Below, one piece after another: positions 6,592 through 15,859 of a DNA stretch of 56,572 nucleotides (positions within the stretch are counted from its first letter, which is position 1; every line of letters begins with the position of its first letter). Under the pieces are notes generated by a model. It was not told the origin of the DNA, made no database searches, and worked only from the letters and a program-made list of their open reading frames with translations. Origin of the DNA: Bacteroidales bacterium (lineage in GTDB: Bacteria > Bacteroidota > Bacteroidia > Bacteroidales > F082); the NCBI GenBank assembly GCA_900769945.1, contig CAAGIO010000020.1, positions 1 through 56,572 of the forward strand, read 5' to 3'. The position numbers and the translations under genes are program-made.

Positions 6592-7972
6592 AAATGCTAT
6601 CTATTTATCTCTCGCCCGACTGCTGATTGTGCCGGTATTCGTGTTGGCGTCGTCTCTCGCCACCGGACAAAATGTCACTATCAAAGGTAATACCAATATG
6701 CCTAAGACCTTGGTTCGGCTGATGTGCAGCGATGAGCTGTTGTCGGGTGTGCAATATGTTGTGGCTGAGACAGTTACCGATCCGGACGGAGGCTTCCTCC
6801 TGAAAGCGGATGTCGATGAGGTCGCAGAGGCACAGCTCGCTATAGGTCTTGAACGCACCACCATCGTCGTCGCTCCGAACGCATATTATGACATCACCAT
6901 CACGGTAAAGTCAAATAAAAACATTCCTTACTTTGAAAGGGAACAGCCATCAGTAATGATAAATAATGCCGATGACGGGGGGCTTTCTGCACTGCTGATG
7001 ACGGCGGAGACAACTGTTAATAACTTCTTCTTCAGGTGCTTCGATAGGCTTTACCGCTCCCGCAGCCTCTCTTATATCGACACTATTCAAAACGACATCG
7101 ATAAATATGTGGGCGAGGTGAAGTTCAAATATGTTGATGATTACATAAAATATCGTAAGGCGGCCGCCGTGATGATTGTTGGAGAAAAAAAGGCAATAGC
7201 GCAATATTTTGATAATCAAGAAGTTCTGTATAACCAGCCTTCGTATATTAATGTGTTCTCCGAGCTCTTCTCCGGATATTTTAATAATAGGTCTTTCAAG
7301 CCCCAAGAGTTTAACGACGCGTTTTATTCCAGTTACGATGCCTTCGTCCGTTATCTCGCAAATGACGATTTGTTGAAGAGGAATCCTCGCTTGGCGGAGG
7401 TCGTTGTTGTTTATGAGTTTAAACGTTTGTATAATGAAAATCAATATGATAAGAAGAGAGTTATAGATTATCTCAACACTATGGGGGCTTGTTCGGAGTA
7501 TAAGGAAAACAGGATTTTGGCTTTGAACATGTCGCAAAAGCTGACAGAGCTTGCATGGGATTCGGATGCCCCGTCTTTCACTCTGAGGGATAGCGATGGA
7601 AAAACAGTCGGATTAGATGACTTTGCGGATAAGATGGTGCTGCTTCAGTTTGTTGATAATCTGTCGTCAGTGGTGGTAAATGACATGTCTTATTTGAATG
7701 AGATGCGCCGGCAATGGAATGATAATGTGTCGGTTATCACTATAGCCACCTCAGATGTCTTTGATGAGATGGTGGAGCATTTTGAGGAGAAGAGTTATGG
7801 CTGGACGTTGTTAGACTTGGGTGATGACATACTTCTTTTCGAGAAATATCGAGTGCGTGTTACCCCGTCGTATGTCATAATAAAACCACGTGGTAGGGTG
7901 GGAATGGCTCCGGCGCCGTCTCCTGAAAATAATCTTGAATTTCATCTGCGCAGAATACATACATATTTATAA
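6584..7972 (+). CDS. secreted DUF4369/thioredoxin-fold protein lacking CXXC
   Basis: From the ATG at 6584, overlapping coaD by 8 bp, the protein has 462 residues. It begins with a signal peptide (hydrophobic core about 8-25, Ala-Thr-Gly-Gln end). An N-terminal beta-sandwich (TDPDGGFLL motif near 65-73) resembles the DUF4369 region of Bacteroidota TlpA-like proteins. A helical middle section follows. The C-terminal part from about residue 330 resembles a thioredoxin/AhpC fold (APSFTLRDSDGKTVGLDDF, then MVLLQFVD). Where a CXXC pair is expected the sequence reads NLSSVVVND, so a disulfide redox role is unlikely. A late cis-Pro-like TPSYVII motif is kept. It probably acts in the periplasm; partner unknown. 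Confidence 0.85.
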   Translation: MCRNAIYLSLARLLIVPVFVLASSLATGQNVTIKGNTNMPKTLVRLMCSDELLSGVQYVVAETVTDPDGGFLLKADVDEVAEAQLAIGLERTTIVVAPNAYYDITITVKSNKNIPYFEREQPSVMINNADDGGLSALLMTAETTVNNFFFRCFDRLYRSRSLSYIDTIQNDIDKYVGEVKFKYVDDYIKYRKAAAVMIVGEKKAIAQYFDNQEVLYNQPSYINVFSELFSGYFNNRSFKPQEFNDAFYSSYDAFVRYLANDDLLKRNPRLAEVVVVYEFKRLYNENQYDKKRVIDYLNTMGACSEYKENRILALNMSQKLTELAWDSDAPSFTLRDSDGKTVGLDDFADKMVLLQFVDNLSSVVVNDMSYLNEMRRQWNDNVSVITIATSDVFDEMVEHFEEKSYGWTLLDLGDDILLFEKYRVRVTPSYVIIKPRGRVGMAPAPSPENNLEFHLRRIHTYL

Positions 7973-7980
7973 AAAAGTAT

Positions 7981-7988
7981 TATCTTTG
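7981..7988 (+). promoter_or_regulatory. -7 box of secA
   Basis: TATCTTTG lies 43 nt before the secA start codon in an A/T-rich gap. No clear -33 TTG is found at the usual distance. Confidence 0.6.
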
Positions 7989-8031
7989 CACAACTTTATA
8001 TTAATGAAAATAACGTAAAAAAAAGATAGAT

Positions 8032-11000
8032 ATGGGTTTTCTAACAAAACTATTTGGAAATAAATCCACACGTGACAACAAGGCGTTGCAGCCGTTGTTG
8101 CGTAAGACACTTGATGCTTATGAGGAGATTAAGTTGTTGGATGTTGATAGTCTTCGTCATAAGACTTTTGAGTTTAAGGAATACATAAAGAATTATATTG
8201 CGGAGGAAGAGTCGAAGATTGCTGAGTTGAAGGCTAAGGTCGAGAGTAATCCTGACATGGATTTGGACGAGAAGAACCTTATATATGAGCAGATAGACAA
8301 GCATGAGAAGGTGGTGTTGGACAAGATTGAGGAGGTTTTGAATGAGATTCAGCCTCAGGCGTTTGCTGTGATGAAAGAGGCTGCGCGTCTGTTCAAGGAG
8401 AACGAGGTGGTGGAGGCGACGGCTACTGCGCTTGACAGGGAGCTTGCGGCAAAACACGACAACATCGTTGTTGATGGTGACCGTGTGCGTTATAGCAACA
8501 GCTGGATGGCGGGCGGAAACATGGTGAGATGGGACATGGTGCATTACGATGTGCAGATTATAGGCGGCATCGTCCTTCATCAAGGGAAGATTGCGGAGAT
8601 GGCTACCGGTGAGGGAAAGACCCTCGTTGCCACCCTGCCGGTTTATCTTAACGCCCTCGCTGGCCGCGGAGTGCATGTCGTGACCGTCAACGACTACCTC
8701 GCCAAACGTGACTCGGAATGGATGGGCACGTTGTATAACTTCCTCGGACTGACCGTTGACTGCATCGATAAGCATCAGCCTAACTCCGCAGAGCGACGCG
8801 CCGCTTATAACGCCGACATCACTTACGGAACAAATAACGAGTTCGGCTTCGACTATCTGCGCGATAACATGACAAGCAACCCGGAGGAACTTGTGCAGCG
8901 TAAACATCATTATGCCATCGTTGACGAGGTTGACTCGGTACTTATCGATGACGCACGTACCCCTCTCATCATCAGCGGCCCTACACCACGCGGCGACGAC
9001 CAAGAGTTCAATAAGCTGAAACCTGACGTGGTGAAGCTGTTCGAGGCTCAGAAACGCCTTGTAACACAATGTCTCGCTGAGTCGAAGAAGCTGCTTTCTA
9101 ACCCTAACGCCACAGAACAGGAGAAGTCGCATGGCGCCGACCTGCTGTTTAGAGCCTATCACGGACTCCCGAAGAACAACGCACTCATCAAGTTCCTGTC
9201 TGAAGAGGGTATGAAGTCGCTCCTCCTGAAGACTGAGGGCTTCTACATGCAGGAACAGAGCAAGAACATGCACATCATCGATGACGAGCTCTATTTCGTT
9301 ATAGACGAGAAACTTAATACCGTTGTCCTTACTGACAAGGGTAATGAGGAGCTTGCAAAAGCATATAACGACCCTTCTTTCTTCATCATTCCGGATGTCG
9401 GCTCTGAGATAGCTGACCTTGAGAAGTCTGACCTCAGTGACGAGGAGAAGCTCTTGAAGAAGTCGGAGCTCCTGCGCGTTTTCTCGGAGAAGTCGGAGCG
9501 TCTGCATACGGTACAGCAGCTGCTTAAGGCTTACACCTTGTTTGAAAAAGATGTTGACTATGTCATCATTGACAACAAGGTGAAGATTGTGGACGAGCAG
9601 ACGGGCCGTATCATGGAAGGACGCCGCTGGTCGGACGGGCTGCATCAGGCTGTGGAGGCTAAAGAGAACGTGGATGTTGAGGCTGCAACACAGACCTATG
9701 CGACAATAACACTGCAGAACTATTTCCGTATGTACCATAAGCTTGCCGGCATGACGGGAACGGCAGAGACAGAAGCAGGAGAGTTCTGGGATATCTATAA
9801 ACTCGATGTGGTGGTGATACCGACGAACAAGCCTATCGCACGTAATGATTATGAGGACCTTATCTATAAGACGAAACGTGAGAAATATAACGCTGTCATC
9901 GATAAGATTGAAGAGCTTGTGCATGAAGGACGCCCGGTGTTGGTGGGTACTACGTCGGTGGAGATTTCCGAGCTGTTGAGCCGTATGCTGACAAGGAAGA
10001 ATATTCCGCATAACGTGTTGAATGCCAAGCTGCACTTCAAGGAGGCACAGATAGTGAAGGACGCTGGCCTCGCCGGCACGGTGACCATCGCCACAAATAT
10101 GGCAGGCCGTGGTACCGATATCAAGCTGGGACAAGGAGTGAAAGATGCCGGCGGTCTCGCTATCATAGGCACCGAACGCCATGAGTCGCGCCGTGTTGAC
10201 CGCCAGCTCAGAGGACGTTCAGGCCGACAGGGTGACCCAGGAAGCTCACAGTTCTTCGTCTCCCTCGAAGATGACCTCATGCGTATGTTCGGCTCCGAAC
10301 GTATAGCCCCGATAATGGACAAACTCGGTCTTAAAGAAGGCGAAGTGATTCAACACTCCATGATTACCAAACAGATAGAAAAAGCCCAGAAGAAAGTTGA
10401 AGAGAACCATTTCGGTGTGCGTAAACACTTGCTCGAATATGACGACGTCATGAACTCCCAGCGTGAAGCTATCTATGAGAAACGCCGCCACGCCTTGTTC
10501 GGTGAACGCTTACAGATAGACATCGACAACATGATGTACGACCTCGCCGAATCGCTGGTGGAGAAACATAATGAATCGGACGATTTCGATGGTCTGAAAC
10601 TCGACGTCATATCGAACTTGGGTATTGACGTGCCTTTCGATGCCAACGAGTTTAAACACTCAAAGGCTGAAGACCTCGTGGAGAGACTCTACGAATCGGC
10701 AAAAGACACCTATATTAAAAAGACACAGCTCGTGGGCGAAAGGGCTCTGCCTCTTATCAAGAACGTCTATGAGACTCAGCCGGGATATAAAAATATCCTT
10801 ATTCCGTTCACCGACGGAAAGAAGGGTATGAACGTGGTAGTCAACATAGAGAAGGCTGTGAATAATGGCGCAAGAGAGATTTCCCTCGCATTGGAAAAGA
10901 GTATCACACTCGGCATGATTGATGAGGCATGGAAAGAACACCTCCGTGAGCTTGACGATTTGAAACAGTCGGTGCAAAACGCTCATTATGAGCAGAAAGA

Positions 11001-11322
11001 CCCGCTTCTGATATTTAAGTTCGAGTCATTCAACCTCTTTAAAGAGATGATATTGAAGATTAACCGCGAGGTCATCTCCTTCCTGATGAAGTCGGACCTC
11101 CCTATGCCTGACCCGAACACTATCCGTGAACACAGGGCAAGACCCGTTGACCGCAGCCAGCTGAAAGAACAACGCTCCGACATGCTGTCGCAGTCACATA
11201 GCAACACCCAGAGTGAACAGGTCACACAGCCTATCAGGGTGGAGAAGAAGGTCGGAAGAAACGACCTATGCCCCTGCGGAAGCGGTAAGAAATATAAGAA
11301 TTGTCACGGTAGAGAGATGTAA
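8032..11322 (+). CDS. secA: preprotein translocase ATPase SecA
   Basis: SecA drives secretory proteins through SecYEG using ATP. The 1096-residue protein has Walker A ATGEGKTL (191-198), the DEAD-like DEVD box (298-301) followed by SVLIDDARTPLI, the second helicase domain with NMAGRGTDI and QLRGRSGRQGDPG, the helical scaffold and wing domains, and a C-terminal zinc SEC-C motif with the CPCGSGKKYKNCHG cysteines that binds SecB or ribosomes. It is longer than the E. coli protein because of insertions, including a charged one at about 70-100, as is usual in Bacteroidota. It may cotranscribe with the patatin genes downstream. Confidence 0.98.
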   Translation: MGFLTKLFGNKSTRDNKALQPLLRKTLDAYEEIKLLDVDSLRHKTFEFKEYIKNYIAEEESKIAELKAKVESNPDMDLDEKNLIYEQIDKHEKVVLDKIEEVLNEIQPQAFAVMKEAARLFKENEVVEATATALDRELAAKHDNIVVDGDRVRYSNSWMAGGNMVRWDMVHYDVQIIGGIVLHQGKIAEMATGEGKTLVATLPVYLNALAGRGVHVVTVNDYLAKRDSEWMGTLYNFLGLTVDCIDKHQPNSAERRAAYNADITYGTNNEFGFDYLRDNMTSNPEELVQRKHHYAIVDEVDSVLIDDARTPLIISGPTPRGDDQEFNKLKPDVVKLFEAQKRLVTQCLAESKKLLSNPNATEQEKSHGADLLFRAYHGLPKNNALIKFLSEEGMKSLLLKTEGFYMQEQSKNMHIIDDELYFVIDEKLNTVVLTDKGNEELAKAYNDPSFFIIPDVGSEIADLEKSDLSDEEKLLKKSELLRVFSEKSERLHTVQQLLKAYTLFEKDVDYVIIDNKVKIVDEQTGRIMEGRRWSDGLHQAVEAKENVDVEAATQTYATITLQNYFRMYHKLAGMTGTAETEAGEFWDIYKLDVVVIPTNKPIARNDYEDLIYKTKREKYNAVIDKIEELVHEGRPVLVGTTSVEISELLSRMLTRKNIPHNVLNAKLHFKEAQIVKDAGLAGTVTIATNMAGRGTDIKLGQGVKDAGGLAIIGTERHESRRVDRQLRGRSGRQGDPGSSQFFVSLEDDLMRMFGSERIAPIMDKLGLKEGEVIQHSMITKQIEKAQKKVEENHFGVRKHLLEYDDVMNSQREAIYEKRRHALFGERLQIDIDNMMYDLAESLVEKHNESDDFDGLKLDVISNLGIDVPFDANEFKHSKAEDLVERLYESAKDTYIKKTQLVGERALPLIKNVYETQPGYKNILIPFTDGKKGMNVVVNIEKAVNNGAREISLALEKSITLGMIDEAWKEHLRELDDLKQSVQNAHYEQKDPLLIFKFESFNLFKEMILKINREVISFLMKSDLPMPDPNTIREHRARPVDRSQLKEQRSDMLSQSHSNTQSEQVTQPIRVEKKVGRNDLCPCGSGKKYKNCHGREM

Positions 11323-11330
11323 TATTATTA

Positions 11331-11358
11331 TGCGGACAAGGTCTTGACCTTGTCCGCA
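11331..11358. repeat. 28-bp perfect palindrome between secA and patatin gene
   Basis: TGCGGACAAGGTC (11331-11343) and GACCTTGTCCGCA (11346-11358) are perfectly complementary around TT. The RNA would form a very stable hairpin. It starts 9 bp after the secA stop codon and ends 15 bp before the next start codon. The following bases (AAAGTATTTCG) are not a T-run, so it is not a classical terminator. It could be a REP-like element or an mRNA processing or stability hairpin. Confidence 0.9.
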
Positions 11359-11373
11359 AAAGTATTTCGTGGT

Positions 11374-13623
11374 ATGAGGAAGATTGCTTTTGTTACTTTG
11401 GTCGTGCTCCTGTGGTGCTGCTCTCTTGCAAACGCCATGGCACAGGATACTATTGCCACCCCATTGAAGAAACGCCCTACCATTGGCGTGGTGCTGAGCG
11501 GTGGAGGTGCCAAAGGATTCGCCCATATCCCCGTACTGAAGGCTATCGAAGATGCCGGCATCCCTATCGATATGATTGCCGGCACAAGCATGGGCTCAAT
11601 AATTGGAGGCCTCTATGCCGTGGGATATGACCCCGATGTGATGAAGGATATCACCGTTAACCAAAACTGGGACCTCATCATCAAAGATAAAGTCCCTCAC
11701 GACTTTATGCCTATCGACACACGGTTAAACAAAAGAAAATATCTCGTCTCCATACCTATCAAAGATGGTAAACTGAAGGTGAAACAATCCGTCGTTGACG
11801 GTGTGTATGTCAATATGCTGCTTACACGTCTTACCTTGCCCGCCTACCAGAAACGCGATTTCAACGACCTCAGCGTCCCTTTCCTCTGTATCGCCACCGA
11901 CATCACCACCTCCGACCCTATAGTCTTCGAGGAAGGCTCACTCGCAAGAGCTATCCGCTCAAGTATGTCCATACCTTTCCTGTTCGCTCCTGTAGATTAT
12001 AATGATAAACTGCTGTGCGACGGCGGTCTGCTTAATAACTTCCCAGTGAAAAACCTGCGCGAAAAAGGAGCGGATATCGTTATAGGCGTTGACCTCGAAA
12101 GCGAATATATCGAAAAAGATAAACTCGATAACTCCCTCAAAATCCTTGAACGACTTATTGCCGTGGTGTCACAACATGAGAGTAACGTGGCAAGAGAACA
12201 ATGCGATATTCTGATAAGACCTGATGTCGGAAAGGCTAATATGCTGTCATTCAACGATTTCAGTCCTATACTCAAATGTGGTGAAGACGCTGCCTTGCTG
12301 CATCAGGACGAGCTAAAACGCCTCGCTGACTCACTTCAGAATATCGAGCCTTTCATAATCAACAGGCCTCATGTCCTACCCATCGACTCCATCACTATCG
12401 ACGAGGTGAGGATTGAAGGTGTCGGCATCGATGAACAAAGTGTGATAAAGTCTTACTTCGGCACAATCTTCCCACGCACTTTCTCTATCAATGATATTGA
12501 GACTGTTATCATTAGTAATTACTCCACGGGCTACTACTCCGATATCTGGTACGAGGTTGTTGAGAATGACAATAAAAACGTTCTTGTCATGCACTGCAAA
12601 AACAAGACTTCTACAACCTTGTCGGTGTGCGCACACTACGATAATAACTACAAAATGGGCGTGCTTCTTAACTTCTCAATGATGAACTCTACAAAGAAAC
12701 TGAACCGGGCGACACTTAACCTCGATGTCAATATCGCTGACTGTCCATTCTTTAAGGCGCGCTACGTCAGGCACAAAAACAGCAAATTCAGATATGGAGG
12801 AGAGCTCTCTTCCATGTTTTTCAATATGGACCTCGTATTGGATAACAAGGTTCAAAACGCAATCTATGCCAATGTGAACAGAGCCGATATCTTCGTTCAA
12901 CACGTGGGCTCTATCAATCAACAGATTAAAATAGGTGCTGTAGCCGATTATTCCCGCTTTAAAGATTATATCGACCACGACTTCTATTACAAGTTCGGCA
13001 TCAATATCAACGATGTTTATAAGTATGATTTTAACCCTTACCTTTATCTGCATTATTTCTTTAACAATGAGGACCATCAGGTTTATGTGAGAAAAGGACT
13101 TAATGTTGACATCATAGCAAAAATGTTTTTGGCGGACGGTTTTATGGATTCCGGGAAATTCCCGTTCGTGTTTTCTTATAACGCGGATATTAATAAGTCG
13201 TTCGCAATAGGGGAGCGGCATTCGTTGAGAATTGGAGCGGTGGCCGCCGGAAAAATCGGTACGGGTTACCTGCCTCTGAACCATAGCTTCTTCATCGGCG
13301 GTCAGTCTAAAATGAATTATTTAGATAACCTTATCTCTTTTACAGGAATGGAGTTTATCAATAATATCGTTGATTATCTGGCTTTTGCCAAGACTTCATG
13401 GTTCTGGTCTTTCACAAAGTCGTTCTATTCTGTTGTGAATTGTGACTTCGGTTATTATTCTAACTCGTCTCTGACGAGTATGTTTGTTCCAAGGAATTTT
13501 ATCATCGGCGCCGGGTTGACAATGGGTGTCAAGTCGCCTTTCGGACCTGTTGAGCTCGCCTTGTCAAAGTCAAATGTTGATAAGAATCCTGTCTTGTTTG
13601 TAAATATCGGGTTTTGGTTTTAA
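11374..13623 (+). CDS. patatin-like phospholipase with C-terminal outer-membrane barrel (copy 1)
   Basis: From the ATG at 11374 the protein has 749 residues. A signal peptide (about 1-24, ending AMAQ) is followed by a patatin domain: oxyanion loop GGGAKG (43-48), nucleophile elbow GTSMG with Ser72, and the DGG motif with Asp216 completing the Ser-Asp dyad. The stretch at about 355-430 looks like a POTRA-type domain. The last roughly 320 residues have the alternating pattern and terminal aromatic residue (ending VNIGFWF) of a BamA/TamA-like barrel. This is the layout of PlpD-type autotransported phospholipases. It probably hydrolyses lipids at the outer membrane; the substrate is unknown. A second copy follows 9 bp downstream. 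Confidence 0.92.
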   Translation: MRKIAFVTLVVLLWCCSLANAMAQDTIATPLKKRPTIGVVLSGGGAKGFAHIPVLKAIEDAGIPIDMIAGTSMGSIIGGLYAVGYDPDVMKDITVNQNWDLIIKDKVPHDFMPIDTRLNKRKYLVSIPIKDGKLKVKQSVVDGVYVNMLLTRLTLPAYQKRDFNDLSVPFLCIATDITTSDPIVFEEGSLARAIRSSMSIPFLFAPVDYNDKLLCDGGLLNNFPVKNLREKGADIVIGVDLESEYIEKDKLDNSLKILERLIAVVSQHESNVAREQCDILIRPDVGKANMLSFNDFSPILKCGEDAALLHQDELKRLADSLQNIEPFIINRPHVLPIDSITIDEVRIEGVGIDEQSVIKSYFGTIFPRTFSINDIETVIISNYSTGYYSDIWYEVVENDNKNVLVMHCKNKTSTTLSVCAHYDNNYKMGVLLNFSMMNSTKKLNRATLNLDVNIADCPFFKARYVRHKNSKFRYGGELSSMFFNMDLVLDNKVQNAIYANVNRADIFVQHVGSINQQIKIGAVADYSRFKDYIDHDFYYKFGININDVYKYDFNPYLYLHYFFNNEDHQVYVRKGLNVDIIAKMFLADGFMDSGKFPFVFSYNADINKSFAIGERHSLRIGAVAAGKIGTGYLPLNHSFFIGGQSKMNYLDNLISFTGMEFINNIVDYLAFAKTSWFWSFTKSFYSVVNCDFGYYSNSSLTSMFVPRNFIIGAGLTMGVKSPFGPVELALSKSNVDKNPVLFVNIGFWF

Positions 13624-13632
13624 TACATTAGT

Positions 13633-15849
13633 ATGAAGGTTAAGAGAATTATATTGTTTCTTTTTGCGATGCTTCTTGCTTCGAACAGCGTTGTAGCCTC
13701 GTCTGCAGACTCCTTGTCGGGAGGCGGCCGGCCTACCGTAGGCGTTGTCCTTTGTGGCGGAGGTGCTAAAGGATTTGCCCATATCAGGGTCCTGAAAATG
13801 ATAGAAGAGGCTGGTGTCCCCATCGATTATATCGGAGGTACAAGCATCGGCTCTATCATTGGTGCTCTTTATGCCATCGGTTACGACCCTGACATGATGG
13901 AGGAGCTTGTGTGCAAACAGAATTGGAACAGGGTTATCTATGATAACATTCCTGAGATATACTCTCCTATTGAGAATAAAATCTACCGTAAGAACTACAT
14001 CACCACGCTGCCTATCACGGGCGGTAAGGTGAAGACCAAATACTCCTTGAAAGACGGAGTCTATGTCAACCTCCTCATGAGCAGGCTGACCCTTCCATCA
14101 TATAAAATACGTGACTTCTCGAAGCTACCCGTCCCTTTCTACTGCGTCGCTACTGATGTTGAAAAGGCCACTCAGTATGAGCTGACTAAGGGTAGCCTGC
14201 CTCGCTCTATCCGGGCAAGTATGGCGATACCGTTCTTCTTCTCGCCCGTGCGTATTGACGGCAGGCTGCTCGTCGATGGCGGCCTCGTGAACAACTTCCC
14301 CGTGAGGAATATGGAGGAGAAAGGCGCAGATATTATTATAGGTGTTGACCTCGAAGACGCTACAATACCCGCCGACGAGATTGACAGCTCCTTGGGCCTA
14401 CTCTCCTGTATGCTCAACCTCTCCTCTCTTCAGGAAAGCCAATACGCCAAGTCACATTGCGATATTTATATTCGTCCCGACCTTCATGGCCGTAACCTTT
14501 TCTCTTTCGACGACTATGATTCTATACTGCATTTTGGAGAGACAGCGGCAAGAGAGTTCTACCCCAGACTGAAGAGCCTCGCCGACTCCTTATATAATAT
14601 AGAACCTTTCACAATAGAACGTCCGCATGTCCAACCGGTCGATTCTGTCAACGTAATAGGTGTTGATGTCGAAGGCGTGCCGGAAGGACACGAGGTGTAT
14701 CTTAAACGTGAGTTCGGAACCGATTTCCCTCGCGTCGTCTCGATAGATGACATTGAAGAACAAGTACTTAAACTCAGCGCATTGGGATATTACAAAGATG
14801 TGTGGTATGAATTTATTGACACCCCATGCGGCATCTTCCTCAAACTGCATTGCACCGAGATTAGCGATATGTCACTCTCTTTCGCAATACATTATGACAA
14901 CAACTACGGTATTGGAGTCTTGACAAACTTCCTTGTGCGTAACGCCTTCAATTCTATGAACCGCGTCACCCTGAATGTCGATTTGAATATTGCTGAATGC
15001 CCATTTGTTAAAGTGCGTTTTAATAAAAAGTATGGCAGAATATTTAGCTATGGCTCGGAAGCTATTGTTAACTATATGAGAATGAGCCAGTTCTCGAAAA
15101 ACCAAATCTCAAACTCTTATAGCATTCAGAACAACCGCTTAGATTTGTATTCGAGCATCGTCCTCGGCTTGACGCAGCAGCTTCGTTTCGGCACCGTCTT
15201 AGACTATGCTCACATGAAAGACCTTGTGGGTTCTAACGGACTGAAAAAAGCCTATGAGCCTTTCGCATATCTCTATTTCAACTATTTCTTCCAAAATGAA
15301 GACTCTCCGAGTTTTGTTCGTAAAGGCTTAAGAATCAATTTATTAAGTAAGTTTCTGTTTTACGAGGGCGTTTATAGCACCGGACAGCTCCAGCCGTTGT
15401 TCATCATTCATGGCGACATGCTCAAGACTTTTCCTTTTACCAAGAAAAGCTCTTTTATCTTAGGTGTTGAGGTCGCCTCCAAAATAGGTCGCTCCGAGCT
15501 TCCGGACTTCTATAAGTTCTTTGTAGGAGGACAATCGAAAATGAATTATTTCGATAATATCATCTCATTCACGGGTCTTGAGTTTGTAAACACCTCTGTC
15601 AATCATCTCCTTATAGGCAAGTTCGCATGGCAGTACAATTTCTATAAGAAGTTGTATAGCACATTAAATCTCGACTTCGGCTATTTGAGCGACACTTTCA
15701 AAGAATGGTTTGATGATACTAATTTTAACATTGGTTACGGGCTCACCCTTGGCTTCGACAGCCCTATCGGCCCGGTGGAGGTTAGCCTGATGGGTTCCAA
15801 CATGAGTGGTGGACCTATAGGATTTATTAATTTTGGTTATTGGTTTTAA
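13633..15849 (+). CDS. patatin-like phospholipase with C-terminal outer-membrane barrel (copy 2)
   Basis: A 738-residue paralogue of the preceding protein with the same layout: signal peptide (about 1-23), GGGAKG (42-47), GTSIG with Ser71, DGG with Asp215, a POTRA-like middle, and a barrel ending INFGYWF. Both Ser and Asp are kept, so both copies should be active. Shared stretches such as LTLP, GLLNNFPV/GLVNNFPV and GADI-IGVDLE, with otherwise marked divergence, point to an old tandem duplication. The pair lies between secA and pyrH on the same strand, spaced by only 9 bp, so they are probably cotranscribed. Confidence 0.92.
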   Translation: MKVKRIILFLFAMLLASNSVVASSADSLSGGGRPTVGVVLCGGGAKGFAHIRVLKMIEEAGVPIDYIGGTSIGSIIGALYAIGYDPDMMEELVCKQNWNRVIYDNIPEIYSPIENKIYRKNYITTLPITGGKVKTKYSLKDGVYVNLLMSRLTLPSYKIRDFSKLPVPFYCVATDVEKATQYELTKGSLPRSIRASMAIPFFFSPVRIDGRLLVDGGLVNNFPVRNMEEKGADIIIGVDLEDATIPADEIDSSLGLLSCMLNLSSLQESQYAKSHCDIYIRPDLHGRNLFSFDDYDSILHFGETAAREFYPRLKSLADSLYNIEPFTIERPHVQPVDSVNVIGVDVEGVPEGHEVYLKREFGTDFPRVVSIDDIEEQVLKLSALGYYKDVWYEFIDTPCGIFLKLHCTEISDMSLSFAIHYDNNYGIGVLTNFLVRNAFNSMNRVTLNVDLNIAECPFVKVRFNKKYGRIFSYGSEAIVNYMRMSQFSKNQISNSYSIQNNRLDLYSSIVLGLTQQLRFGTVLDYAHMKDLVGSNGLKKAYEPFAYLYFNYFFQNEDSPSFVRKGLRINLLSKFLFYEGVYSTGQLQPLFIIHGDMLKTFPFTKKSSFILGVEVASKIGRSELPDFYKFFVGGQSKMNYFDNIISFTGLEFVNTSVNHLLIGKFAWQYNFYKKLYSTLNLDFGYLSDTFKEWFDDTNFNIGYGLTLGFDSPIGPVEVSLMGSNMSGGPIGFINFGYWF

Positions 15850-15859
15850 CATTAAATAT

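Noticed and set aside
8050..10182. A 710-codon open frame antisense to secA
   Set aside because: secA is conserved along its whole length, and the antisense frame shows no domain, signal or promoter. It results from codon usage in the sense gene.
11331..11358. Intrinsic terminator of secA
   Set aside because: The hairpin is followed by AAAGTATTTCG and not by a T-run on either strand.
12676..13284. A 202-codon open frame antisense to the first patatin gene
   Set aside because: It lies opposite conserved barrel sequence and has Ile/Val-rich composition typical of antisense frames; no ribosome binding site or partner gene.
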